From contig NC_006461.1 of assembly GCF_000091545.1 (NCBI RefSeq), positions 980,705 through 1,044,704 on the forward strand: DNA of 64,000 nucleotides, given 5' to 3'. This DNA is from Thermus thermophilus HB8. GTDB lineage: Bacteria; Deinococcota; Deinococci; Deinococcales; Thermaceae. The notes beneath the pieces were generated by a model. The model had not been told where the DNA came from. It was given only the letters and a program-made list of their open reading frames with translations, and searched no databases. Position 1 is the first letter of the stretch; each line of letters begins with the position of its first letter. The position numbers and the translations under genes are program-made. Positions 19,955 to 27,824 of this stretch are shown here, piece by piece.

Positions 19955-21268
19955 ATGAGGCGCTACTTCGGCACCGACGGGGTGCGGGGGGAGGCAGGGA
20001 AGCCCCCTCTTACCCCGGAGTTTGTCCTAAAGCTCGGCCAGGCGGCGGGGGCCTACTTCCTTGCCCAGGAAAAAAGGCCCGTGGTCCTCCTCGCCAAGGA
20101 CACCCGGGAGTCCTCGGACCTCCTGGAGGCCGCCCTGGCGGCGGGGCTTATGAGCCAGGGGGTGCGGGTGGAGCACCTCGGGGTCCTCCCCACCCCGGGG
20201 GTCGCCCACCTCACCAAGGCCCTCAAGGCCACGGCGGGGGCGGTGATCTCGGCGAGCCACAACCCCTACCAGGACAACGGCATCAAGTTCTTCGGGCCCA
20301 CGGGGGAGAAGCTCCCCGACGGGGCCGAGGAGGAGATTGAGCGCCTTCTCCTGGAAGACCACCCCACCCGGGGGATCGGCACCGTGGGGGACTTCCGGGA
20401 GGCGGAGAGGATGTACCTGGACTTCCTCCTCGCCCACGCCCCGGACCTCACGGGGCTCAAGGTGGGCCTGGACCTCGCCCACGGGGCCACCTACCGCATC
20501 GGGCCCAAGCTCTTCCAGAAGGCGGGGGCCGAGGTCATGGCCTTCTTCAACACCCCGGACGGCCGGAACATCAACCGGGGCTGCGGCTCCACCCACCCCG
20601 AGGCCTTGAGCCGCTTCGTGGTGGAGCTCGGGCTGGACCTGGGAATCGCCTTTGACGGGGACGGGGACCGGGTGCAGTTCATAGACCGCAAGGGGCGCCT
20701 CTTCCACGGGGACCACGTCCTCTACCTCGCCGCCTTGGCCTTTGGGGAGAAAGGCGTGGTGGGGACGGTGATGAGCAACATGGCCCTGGAGGTGGCCCTC
20801 AAGGAAAGGGGCCTCGCCTTCCACCGGGCGGCGGTGGGCGACCGGTACGTCCTGGAGAAGCTCAAGGAGACGGGCCTGGCCCTGGGAGGGGAGCCCTCGG
20901 GGCACGTGATCTTCCTCCGCCACCACACCACGGGGGACGGCCTCCTCACCGCCCTCCTCACCCTGAAGGCCCTGAAGGCCCTGGGCGGGGACCTCGCCGA
21001 CTGGTACGAGGCGCTTCCCCTCTACCCCCAGGTGCTCCTCAACGTGCGGGTTTCCGACAAGGCCAAGGTGATGGCGGACCCGAGGCTTGGGGAGGCCGTC
21101 CGCGAGGCCGAGGCCCGGCTAGGGGGGAGGGGCCGGGTGAACGTCCGCCCCTCGGGCACGGAGCCCGTGGTCCGGGTCATGGTGGAGGCGGAGGAGGGGG
21201 CGGAGGAGGTGGCGCGGGAGCTCGCCGAGCGCGTCCGGGCCCTCTCCCAAGAGGCCCAGGCGGTATGA
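19955..21268 (+). CDS. glmM: phosphoglucosamine mutase
   Basis: Converts glucosamine-6-phosphate to glucosamine-1-phosphate for peptidoglycan precursor synthesis. The 437-residue phosphohexomutase has the start MRRYFGTDGVRGEAG, the phosphoserine loop SASHNP with Ser101, the metal loop DGDGDR, the sugar-specificity loop GGEPSGHV and the phosphate-binding RPSGTEP near the C-terminus. It is leaderless from a TATAGT box. The next gene starts 9 nt past its stop with its own -10 box inside the glmM 3' end. Confidence 0.96.
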   Translation: MRRYFGTDGVRGEAGKPPLTPEFVLKLGQAAGAYFLAQEKRPVVLLAKDTRESSDLLEAALAAGLMSQGVRVEHLGVLPTPGVAHLTKALKATAGAVISASHNPYQDNGIKFFGPTGEKLPDGAEEEIERLLLEDHPTRGIGTVGDFREAERMYLDFLLAHAPDLTGLKVGLDLAHGATYRIGPKLFQKAGAEVMAFFNTPDGRNINRGCGSTHPEALSRFVVELGLDLGIAFDGDGDRVQFIDRKGRLFHGDHVLYLAALAFGEKGVVGTVMSNMALEVALKERGLAFHRAAVGDRYVLEKLKETGLALGGEPSGHVIFLRHHTTGDGLLTALLTLKALKALGGDLADWYEALPLYPQVLLNVRVSDKAKVMADPRLGEAVREAEARLGGRGRVNVRPSGTEPVVRVMVEAEEGAEEVARELAERVRALSQEAQAV

Positions 21269-21269
21269 T
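21264..21269 (+). promoter_or_regulatory. leaderless -10 box of the NYN gene
   Basis: TATGAT spans the glmM stop codon and is followed by 8 nt and the ATG at 21278. It suggests the NYN gene has its own start site in addition to read-through. Confidence 0.5.
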
Positions 21270-21277
21270 GGACCCCG

Positions 21278-21820
21278 ATGGCGGAACCCCTCGGCCACTA
21301 CCAGGAGCAGCGGGTAGGGGTGTTCGTGGACACCCAGAACCTCTACCACTCGGCCCGGGACTACTACGAGCGCAACGTCAACTTTGAGAGCCTCCTGCGC
21401 TTCGCCGTGGGGGGAAGACGTCTGGTGCGGGCCACCGCCTACGTGGTGGAGAAGGAGGGGGACACCTCCGCCTGGCCCTTCATCTACAAGCTTTCCACCA
21501 TCGGGTACAAGGTCCGCCGGATGTACCTCACGGTGAAGGAGACGGGGGAAGGCGGGCGGCCCATCTACTCCGGCAACTGGGACATGGGCATCGCCGCCGA
21601 CATGGTCCGGCTCATGCCCTACCTGGACGTGGTGGTCCTGGGGAGCGGGGACGGGGACTTCGTGGAGATCCTCGAGGTCCTGATGGAGCGGGGCATCCGG
21701 GTGGAGGTGATCGCCTTCCGGGAGACCACGGCCCAGCGGCTCATTGACGCCGTGGACCGCTTCACCCACCTCCCCGAGATCCCCGGGGCCTTCATGGAAC
21801 CCAAAAACGCTGAGCGCTAG
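21278..21820 (+). CDS. NYN-domain (LabA-like) putative ribonuclease
   Basis: 180-residue protein with the PIN-like NYN fold. The first acidic motif is FVDTQNLYHSA (Asp18, Asn21). DVVVLGSGDGDFVEIL provides the later acidic pair near 128-131, and GIRVEVIAF closes the fold. LabA-like NYN proteins are predicted metal-dependent RNases, and one homologue acts in cyanobacterial clock output. queA follows after 2 nt, so it may be co-transcribed with tRNA modification. The substrate is unknown. Confidence 0.82.
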   Translation: MAEPLGHYQEQRVGVFVDTQNLYHSARDYYERNVNFESLLRFAVGGRRLVRATAYVVEKEGDTSAWPFIYKLSTIGYKVRRMYLTVKETGEGGRPIYSGNWDMGIAADMVRLMPYLDVVVLGSGDGDFVEILEVLMERGIRVEVIAFRETTAQRLIDAVDRFTHLPEIPGAFMEPKNAER

Positions 21821-21822
21821 CC

Positions 21823-22860
21823 GTGGAAGGCCTGGAAGCCTACGACTACCACCTCCCTCCCGAGCAGATCGCCCAGGAAGGGGTGGAGCCCAGGGACATG
21901 GCCCGGCTGATGGTGGTCTACAGGGAAGGCCCCTTCCGGGTGGCGCACAAGCGGGTGCGGGACCTGCCCGAGTTCCTGCGCCCCGGGGACGTCCTGGTCT
22001 TCAACGAGAGCAAGGTGATCCCGGCGAGGCTTCTCGCCAGGAAGCCCACGGGGGGAAAGGTGGAGATCCTCCTGGTGCGGGAGCGCTCCCCCGGGCTTTG
22101 GGAAGCCCTCCTGGGCCCCGCGAGGAAGGCGCCCCCCGGAACCCGGCTCCTCCTCCTCTCCCCCAAGGACCTGGCCCCGGTCCCGGGCCTTCAGGCGGAG
22201 GTGGTGGCGGTGGAGGAGGACGGGGTGCGCCTCCTCCGCTTCCAAGGCGACCTCGTGGCCCACCTGGAGGAGGTGGGGGAGGTTCCCCTTCCCCCCTACA
22301 TCAAGGCCAAGATCCCCATGGAGCGCTACCAGACGGTCTACGCCAGGCGCCCGGGGTCCGTGGCCGCCCCCACCGCCGGCCTCCACTTCACCCCGGAGCT
22401 TCTGGAAAGACTTCGTGAAATGGGGGTGGAGCTTCGCTTCCTCACCCTGCACGTGGGCCCCGGCACCTTCCGCCCGGTGAAGGGGGACCCCGAGAAGCAC
22501 GAGATGCACGCCGAACCCTACGCCATCCCCGAGGAGGTGGCGGAGGCCGTGAACCGGGCCAAGGCGGAGGGGCGGCGGGTCGTCGCCGTGGGCACCACGG
22601 TGGTCCGGGCCCTGGAGAGCGCCTACCGGGAAGGGGTCGGGGTGGTGGCGGGCGAGGGGGAGACGCGGCTCTTCATCCGCCCCCCCTACACCTTCAAGGT
22701 GGTTGACGCCCTCTTCACCAACTTCCACCTGCCCCGCTCCACCCTCCTCATGCTGGTGGCGGCCTTCTTGGGGAGGGAGCGGACCCTCGAGGCCTACCGC
22801 CTGGCCGTGGCCGAGGGCTACCGCTTCTACTCCCTGGGGGACGCCATGCTCATCCTGTAG
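21823..22860 (+). CDS. queA: S-adenosylmethionine:tRNA ribosyltransferase-isomerase
   Basis: Transfers and isomerises the ribosyl moiety of SAM to 7-aminomethyl-7-deazaguanine in tRNA, giving epoxyqueuosine. The 345-residue protein has the full family pattern: YDYHLPPEQIAQ, LVFNESKVIPARLL, PGSVAAPTAGLHFTPELL, HVGPGTFRPV and the C-terminal FTNFHLPRSTLLMLVAAF. The GTG start at 21823 is 2 nt after the NYN stop. Its 3' end overlaps the convergent ADP-ribosylglycohydrolase gene by 34 nt. Confidence 0.97.
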   Translation: MEGLEAYDYHLPPEQIAQEGVEPRDMARLMVVYREGPFRVAHKRVRDLPEFLRPGDVLVFNESKVIPARLLARKPTGGKVEILLVRERSPGLWEALLGPARKAPPGTRLLLLSPKDLAPVPGLQAEVVAVEEDGVRLLRFQGDLVAHLEEVGEVPLPPYIKAKIPMERYQTVYARRPGSVAAPTAGLHFTPELLERLREMGVELRFLTLHVGPGTFRPVKGDPEKHEMHAEPYAIPEEVAEAVNRAKAEGRRVVAVGTTVVRALESAYREGVGVVAGEGETRLFIRPPYTFKVVDALFTNFHLPRSTLLMLVAAFLGRERTLEAYRLAVAEGYRFYSLGDAMLIL

Positions 22861-24104
22861 AGCGCGAGGGCCAGGGCCTCCATCTCCTCCCGCAGGTGGA
22901 GGGCCCTAAGCCAGCGCCCGGGGATCGCCCCAAGGCCGTAGTAGGCCCCGGCGAGCTGGCCGTAGACCGCCCCCACGGTGTCCGCGTCCCCCCCCAGGTT
23001 CACGGCGAGGCGCATCCCCTCCTCAAAGTCCCGCCCCCGGGCGAAGGCCCAAAGGGCCGCGGCCAGGGTCCCGGGGGCGTAGCCCGGCCCCTCCTCCGGC
23101 GCCTCCCAAAACCCTCCTTCCACCACCCGCCTTAGGGCGGGGTGGAGGTCGGCCCCCCGGAAGGGCTCAAGGGCGAGGAGGGCCTCCTTGGGTGCCCCCC
23201 TCAGGGCCTCCCGGAGGAGCCAGGCGAGGACCTCGGTGGCCTCGAGGGCCTCCCTCGCCCCGTGGGTGGTCCGGGCGGCGCGCCGGGCCAGGGAAAGAAG
23301 GTCAGGGTGGTTCTCGTAGGCGAGGACGAGGGGAGCGAGGCGCATCAAGGGCCCGTTTCCCGCCCCCGCCTCGTCCCCCGCATAGGGGTCGCCCGTGGCG
23401 GCGTAGCGCTCCAGGGCCCTCCTGGTGGCGTGGCCGAGGCCAAAACAGACCCCGGTGGCGCTCCTGTACCCCTCCCGGTACCAGCGCAGGTAGCGGTCCA
23501 TCTGGTCCTTGGGGTCAAACCCCCGCTGCAAGAGGCTTTCCGCCAGGCAGAGGGCCTGGCTCGTGTCGTCGGTCCAGAACCCGGGGGGAAGGCGGTGGGG
23601 CCCCCCGCCCTTCATCTCCCGGACCTCCGGAAAGGTGCCCTTGGGCAGGCCCTCCACCTGGGCCCCGAGGGCGTCCCCCACGGCGAGGCCCAAGAAGGCC
23701 CCGAGGCGCCGGTCCTGCCTCTCCTTTAGGCCCTTCACCCAGGCCCCGGCCTCCTCAGGCCCCAAGAGGGTGGGCCGGCGTTCCGGGGAAAACCAGGCGA
23801 GGAGGCGGGCGGCCTCCTTAGGGTCCAGGCCCTCGGGGCTTTGGGCCAGGAGGAGCTTGTGGTCCCCGTCGGCCAGGGCCACCATGCCCAGCAAAAGGCC
23901 CTCCGCCTCCTCTCCCGGGGAGAGGGGCGGCCCCAGGTAGACCGCGTCCACCTCCTCCCCGTCCGCCGGGTTGAGGAGCCCTTCCACGAGGCCGTAGTTC
24001 ACGGGGGCGGGGCGGTCTTGGCCCACGAAGCGAAGCCCTCCCCCCTCCCAGGCGTAGCGGTAGGGGCTTCCCCGGCTCCACTCCACGCGCATCCGAAGCC
24101 TCAT
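22827..24104 (-). CDS. ADP-ribosylglycohydrolase with pyrophosphatase-like N-terminal domain
   Basis: 425-residue fusion. Residues about 130-410 are an ADP-ribosylglycohydrolase domain with the metal motifs FWTDDTSQAL (177-186) and NLGGDADTVGAVYGQLAGAYYG near the C-terminus, which remove ADP-ribose from proteins or DNA. The first 90 residues include NYGLVEGLLNPADGEEVDAVYLG, resembling the core of inorganic pyrophosphatase-like domains. That part is inference. The ATG at 24104 follows AAAGGGGAAG; an ATG four codons later is an alternative. Its 3' end overlaps queA on the opposite strand by 34 nt. Confidence 0.82.
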   Translation of the reverse strand: MRLRMRVEWSRGSPYRYAWEGGGLRFVGQDRPAPVNYGLVEGLLNPADGEEVDAVYLGPPLSPGEEAEGLLLGMVALADGDHKLLLAQSPEGLDPKEAARLLAWFSPERRPTLLGPEEAGAWVKGLKERQDRRLGAFLGLAVGDALGAQVEGLPKGTFPEVREMKGGGPHRLPPGFWTDDTSQALCLAESLLQRGFDPKDQMDRYLRWYREGYRSATGVCFGLGHATRRALERYAATGDPYAGDEAGAGNGPLMRLAPLVLAYENHPDLLSLARRAARTTHGAREALEATEVLAWLLREALRGAPKEALLALEPFRGADLHPALRRVVEGGFWEAPEEGPGYAPGTLAAALWAFARGRDFEEGMRLAVNLGGDADTVGAVYGQLAGAYYGLGAIPGRWLRALHLREEMEALALALYRMSMASPRE

Positions 24105-24132
24105 GCTCGCACTTCCCCTTTCGCTCCACCGG

Positions 24133-24190
24133 CCTAGGGAAACCAGAAAGCCTTTCCGGGGCCCCCATGCCGGCTTGCGCCGGCATGGGG
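24133..24190 (-). repeat. dispersed palindromic repeat, copy 2
   Basis: 12-bp perfect arms CCCCATGCCGGC/GCCGGCATGGGG (24163-24190) about a TTGC/GCAA loop. On the minus strand the conserved tail GCCCCGGAAAGG follows toward 24133. It lies 5 nt after the mgtE stop and before the next minus-strand gene, in the same orientation to its upstream gene as the other three copies. The T/C change in one arm is matched in the other, so pairing is preserved. Confidence 0.8.
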
Positions 24191-24195
24191 TGGGG

Positions 24196-25548
24196 TCATA
24201 CCGCCTCCAAAAGCAGGCGGGCCACGGAGAGGTAGATGAGGAGGCCCGTGACGTCCGAGAGGGTGGCCACGAGGGGGTTGGACACCAAGGCCGGGTCCAC
24301 GCCCAAGCGCCTCAGGAGGAAGGGGAGCATGGCCCCCACCAGGTTGGCGAAGAAGACGATGAGGACCAAGGACACGCCCACCACGGGGAGGAGGAGGGGG
24401 TGGCCGTCCCAGTAGACCTTGCCCACGAGGAGAAAGCTCAAGGTGAGGCCGAGGAGGAGGCCCACCCCCATCTCCTTGAGGAAGACCCGCCGCCAGTCCC
24501 TGAGGTCCAGGTCGCGGGTGGCGAGGGCGCGGATGATAAGGGTGGCCGACTGGTTGCCGGTGTTCCCCCCGGTGCCGAGGAGGACGGGGACGTAGAAGGC
24601 CAAGGCGGTGACGGCCTCGAGGACGCTCTCAAACCCCTGGAGGATGGAGCTCGTAACCATCCCCGTGAGGATCAGGATCACGAGCCACCTCACCCGGGCA
24701 AGCCACAGGGCCACGGGGCCCGCCTCGCTGTAGACGAGGTCGGGCACGTCCACGGCGCCGAGCTTGTGGATGTCCTCCGTGGCCTCGGCCTCCAGCACGT
24801 CCAGGACGTCGTCCACGGTGACGATCCCCACCAGGCGGCCCTCCTCGTCCACCACCGGCAGCACGGTGAAGTCGTAGTCGGCCATGAGGCGGGCCACCTC
24901 CTCCTGGTCCGTGTCCGTGCGCACGTAGACCACCTTGGGGTTCATGATCTCCGCCACCCGCGTCCTGGGGTCGGCCACGATGAGGTCCCGCAAGGAGAGC
25001 ACCCCCTTGAGGCGGCCCTTTTCGTCCACCACGTAGATGTAGTAGATGGTCTCGGCGTCGGGGGCCGCCCGGCGCAGGAAGCGGAGGACCTCCTCCACGG
25101 TCATCCCCTCCCGCACGGCCACGTACTCCGGGGTCATGAGGCCGCCCGCCTCGTCCTCCTCGTACCTGGCCAGGGCCTCCACCTCGGCCCGCGTCCTCGG
25201 GTCCAGGAGGTCCTTGAGGCGCTGGAAGTAGGCGGGGTCCTCCTTCCTCACCGCCTGAAGGGCGTCGGCGAGGTCGTCCAAGGAGAGCTCCTCCAGGATC
25301 TCCCTCAGGCGCCAGGGGGGGAGGGTCTTCAGGTACTCCGCCTGCTCCTCCGGGGAGAGGTGGGAGAGGACCTCGGCGGCCTTGGCCTTGGGGAGGAGGG
25401 TGAGGACCACGTAGCGGTGCTCCCCCTTAAGCTCATCCCAGAGGGCGAGGAGGTCCTGGGGGTGGATCTCCTCCAAGACCTCCCGGAGGGCCCGGGTGTC
25501 CCCTTCCTGCAAGGCTTCTTGGAGGGAAACGGCCAACTTTTCCTCCAC
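24196..25548 (-). CDS. mgtE: magnesium transporter MgtE
   Basis: Mg2+-gated Mg2+ channel of the inner membrane, 450 residues, identical in layout to the crystallised T. thermophilus MgtE. The order is a helical N domain (about 1-130), two CBS domains (about 131-260; PEYVAVREGMTVEEVL and IMNPKVVYVRTDT), a plug helix and five membrane helices with the pore segment YVPVLLGTGGNTGNQSATL. High internal Mg2+ closes the channel. A GC-rich hairpin sits in the leader upstream, and the palindromic repeat follows its stop. Confidence 0.98.
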   Translation of the reverse strand: MEEKLAVSLQEALQEGDTRALREVLEEIHPQDLLALWDELKGEHRYVVLTLLPKAKAAEVLSHLSPEEQAEYLKTLPPWRLREILEELSLDDLADALQAVRKEDPAYFQRLKDLLDPRTRAEVEALARYEEDEAGGLMTPEYVAVREGMTVEEVLRFLRRAAPDAETIYYIYVVDEKGRLKGVLSLRDLIVADPRTRVAEIMNPKVVYVRTDTDQEEVARLMADYDFTVLPVVDEEGRLVGIVTVDDVLDVLEAEATEDIHKLGAVDVPDLVYSEAGPVALWLARVRWLVILILTGMVTSSILQGFESVLEAVTALAFYVPVLLGTGGNTGNQSATLIIRALATRDLDLRDWRRVFLKEMGVGLLLGLTLSFLLVGKVYWDGHPLLLPVVGVSLVLIVFFANLVGAMLPFLLRRLGVDPALVSNPLVATLSDVTGLLIYLSVARLLLEAV

Positions 25549-25571
25549 AGGCGGCCTCCTTTCCCGCCGAA

Positions 25572-25588
25572 GGCCGCCCGGGGGCGGC
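25572..25588 (-). promoter_or_regulatory. GC-rich hairpin in the mgtE leader
   Basis: GGCCGCC/GGCGGCC stem with a 3-nt loop, 24 nt before the mgtE start on the minus strand. It could be an attenuator, but no T-run follows and no M-box (ykoK) consensus is visible in the 88-nt leader. Confidence 0.35.
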
Positions 25589-25632
25589 CCTCAGCGCTCG
25601 GGACTCGAGGGCAAGGGCCCTTCGCGCATACC

Positions 25633-25647
25633 TGCCCTAAGGTAGGG
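25633..25647 (-). terminator. stem-loop at the 3' end of the VWA gene
   Basis: GCCCTA-N3-TAGGGC perfect inverted repeat overlapping the stop region of the von Willebrand A gene. It is short, so it is a weak terminator candidate separating this gene from mgtE. Confidence 0.35.
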
Positions 25648-27757
25648 CACGGGAAGCCCCCCTGTCAAGGCGGGCCTCCAGGAAGCGCTCCAACAGGAAG
25701 AGGGCCAGGGCGAGGCCCACGAGGAAGGGCCTCAAGGGAAGGGCCTCCTTCCCCGAGGAGGCCTCCCCTGGGCCCGCGAGGAGCCGGCCTCCCGAGGCCT
25801 CGGCCAGGGCCCTCAGGACCTCGCGCCCGTCCCGCGGGCTCCACTCCCCCGGGAGGGGAAGGGCGAGGGGGAGGCGGAGCCCCCTGTCCAAAAGCACCCC
25901 CTCCCCTTCCACCCGGGCCTCAAAGCGGAGGGGCCCGGTGGGGACCATGGGCCGCCTCGTCCCTCCCGAGAGGATCTCGGGCGCCTCCAGGGGACCCAAG
26001 GCCACCACCCTCACCCCCTCCCCCTCCGGGTAGGCGTAGAGGGCGAGGGCCCGCCTCGCCCCGATGAGCCAGCGGAAAAGCCCCCCGAGGAAGGCCGAGG
26101 CCTCGGGGAAGTCCCGCCAGGAGCGGGAGAGGTCCGTGGCCAAGGCCGCGACCCTCCCCTCCCCCCGCTCCCCGATGGCGAGGACGGCCCGCTCGCCGCT
26201 TGTGAGGAGGACCTGGGCCCAAGGCTCGGCCCTCGCGGGGAGGAGGACGGAAAGGGGCGGGAAGCGGAAGCCCTCGGTCAGGGCGTGGGGCCTGGCCTCC
26301 ACGGGGAACCTTCCCTCCAGGGCCTCCCCCCGGAAGACCTCCTGCCCCTCCCGCAGGAAGAGGCGGGGAAGCTCCCTGGGAGAGGGGGCCTGGTAGAAAC
26401 GTCCCCCGCCCCTCCGGGCGAGCTCCTTCAGGAAGGGGGCGTCGGCGTCGGGGCCCAGGGCGAGGGCGCTCACTTCCACCCCGGAGGTCTGGGCCAGGTC
26501 CAGGATAGGTTCCTTGGCGTCGGCGATGAGGCCGTCGGTGAGGACCAGGACCGCCTTCCGCTCCCCCGGTACCCCCTGGAGGAGGCGGACCGCCTCCCGG
26601 AAGGCCCCCCCGAGGACCGTCCCCCCCCCCGCCCTTAAGGAGAGGAGGAGGCTTTCCGCCTCCTTCTTGGCCTGGGCGGTCATGGGCCTCGGGGGAAAGA
26701 GAACCCGGTGGCCCGAGGAGAAGACCACCACCCCCAGGCGGTCCTCGGGGGCGGCGCTTTCCACCAGGGCCAAGGCCCCGGCCACCGCCATGGAGAGCTT
26801 CTCTCCCGCCATGCTCCCCGAGACATCCAGGACGAGGACCAAGGCCGCCCCCTCCCGGCCTAAGGGCTTCAGGGGAAGCTCCTCGGGCAAAGCCCTATCC
26901 CAGCCCCCGAAGAAGAGGCCCTTCGGGGTGGCGGTGAAGAGGAGGCCGCCCCCCCGGCGGAGGAAGGCCTTAAGGGCCTCGGGCGCCCCCTCGGGGAGGT
27001 CCAAAACCCCCGTGCCCACGACCACCAGGTCCGCCTCCAGGGGAAGCGTAAAGCCCTCCTCCACCTGGAAGCCCTGGGCCTCGAGGTAGCGGGCCGCGGC
27101 CGGGTCGCCCAGCACCACGGCCTTCGCCCGGTCGGCGGGGGCCACCTCCACCTCCGCCTCGCTCCGCCCCCAAGGGCCTTCCGCCACCGCCCGGACCGCC
27201 GCCTTCTCCGTGAGGGGAAAGGTATAGACGAGGGCCTTCCTCCCCTCCACCCTCAACGCCCTCTCCAGGACCCCCCCAGGGCCTTCCACCCGGACTCTCG
27301 CCTCCGCGGGCACGGGGGCTTCCAGCACCACCCCCACCCCCACGGTCTCCCCGTAGAGGGGGTAGGCCGGGGGGACAAGGCGCACCGCCACGTAAGGCCT
27401 TGGAGGGACGTAAAGGGCGTCCAGGGGAAAGGGCGGAGGGATGGGCTCCAAAAGCCCGTCGGAGACCAAAACCGCCCGGCTTGGCCGGTGGCGGAGCGCC
27501 TCCTTGTAGGCCTCCCGGAGGTCCGTCCCCTCCCCAAGGTCCAGCCTTCGCGCCGTGGGCGAGGGCAGGGTGGCGGCCCGCTCGGCGAAGGCCACGTAGA
27601 CCCCGTCCTTGGGAAGCCTCGCGGCCAGGGCGAAGACGGCCTCCCGGGCCGAGGGGGAGAAGTCCAGGAGGTAGACCACCCGCCCCTCAAGGGGCCACCT
27701 GGGGTCCAGGAAGGCGAGGAGGAGCAGGAGGAGGACCAGGACCCTGAGGGGGAGCAT
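25637..27757 (-). CDS. membrane protein with von Willebrand A domain
   Basis: 706-residue protein. It has an N-terminal membrane segment (1-17), a degenerate first A-like domain (VVYLLDFSPSA at 28-37, lacking a full MIDAS), a beta-rich middle, a glutamine-amidotransferase-like stretch (LVVVGTGVLDL), a canonical A domain with MIDAS DVSGS (311-315) and TDG later, and a C-terminal membrane helix (about 677-692). The layout resembles BatA/BatB-type or YfbK-type surface proteins that bind partners through a divalent metal. It is monocistronic and leaderless. Function unknown. Confidence 0.8.
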   Translation of the reverse strand: MLPLRVLVLLLLLLAFLDPRWPLEGRVVYLLDFSPSAREAVFALAARLPKDGVYVAFAERAATLPSPTARRLDLGEGTDLREAYKEALRHRPSRAVLVSDGLLEPIPPPFPLDALYVPPRPYVAVRLVPPAYPLYGETVGVGVVLEAPVPAEARVRVEGPGGVLERALRVEGRKALVYTFPLTEKAAVRAVAEGPWGRSEAEVEVAPADRAKAVVLGDPAAARYLEAQGFQVEEGFTLPLEADLVVVGTGVLDLPEGAPEALKAFLRRGGGLLFTATPKGLFFGGWDRALPEELPLKPLGREGAALVLVLDVSGSMAGEKLSMAVAGALALVESAAPEDRLGVVVFSSGHRVLFPPRPMTAQAKKEAESLLLSLRAGGGTVLGGAFREAVRLLQGVPGERKAVLVLTDGLIADAKEPILDLAQTSGVEVSALALGPDADAPFLKELARRGGGRFYQAPSPRELPRLFLREGQEVFRGEALEGRFPVEARPHALTEGFRFPPLSVLLPARAEPWAQVLLTSGERAVLAIGERGEGRVAALATDLSRSWRDFPEASAFLGGLFRWLIGARRALALYAYPEGEGVRVVALGPLEAPEILSGGTRRPMVPTGPLRFEARVEGEGVLLDRGLRLPLALPLPGEWSPRDGREVLRALAEASGGRLLAGPGEASSGKEALPLRPFLVGLALALFLLERFLEARLDRGASRALP

Positions 27758-27763
27758 GCCCCT

Positions 27764-27769
27764 ATGCTA
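27764..27769 (-). promoter_or_regulatory. leaderless -10 box of the VWA gene
   Basis: TAGCAT on the minus strand, 6 nt before the ATG at 27757; spacing fits a leaderless transcript. Confidence 0.5.
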
Positions 27770-27824
27770 CCCTCCTCCTCCCGGAGACCTTTCGCCGGGG
27801 CCTCCACGCCCGCGCAAGGCGGCC

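Noticed and set aside
25549..25636. Possible M-box (magnesium riboswitch) before mgtE
   Set aside because: The leader is under 90 nt and lacks the conserved M-box core blocks; only a simple hairpin is present.
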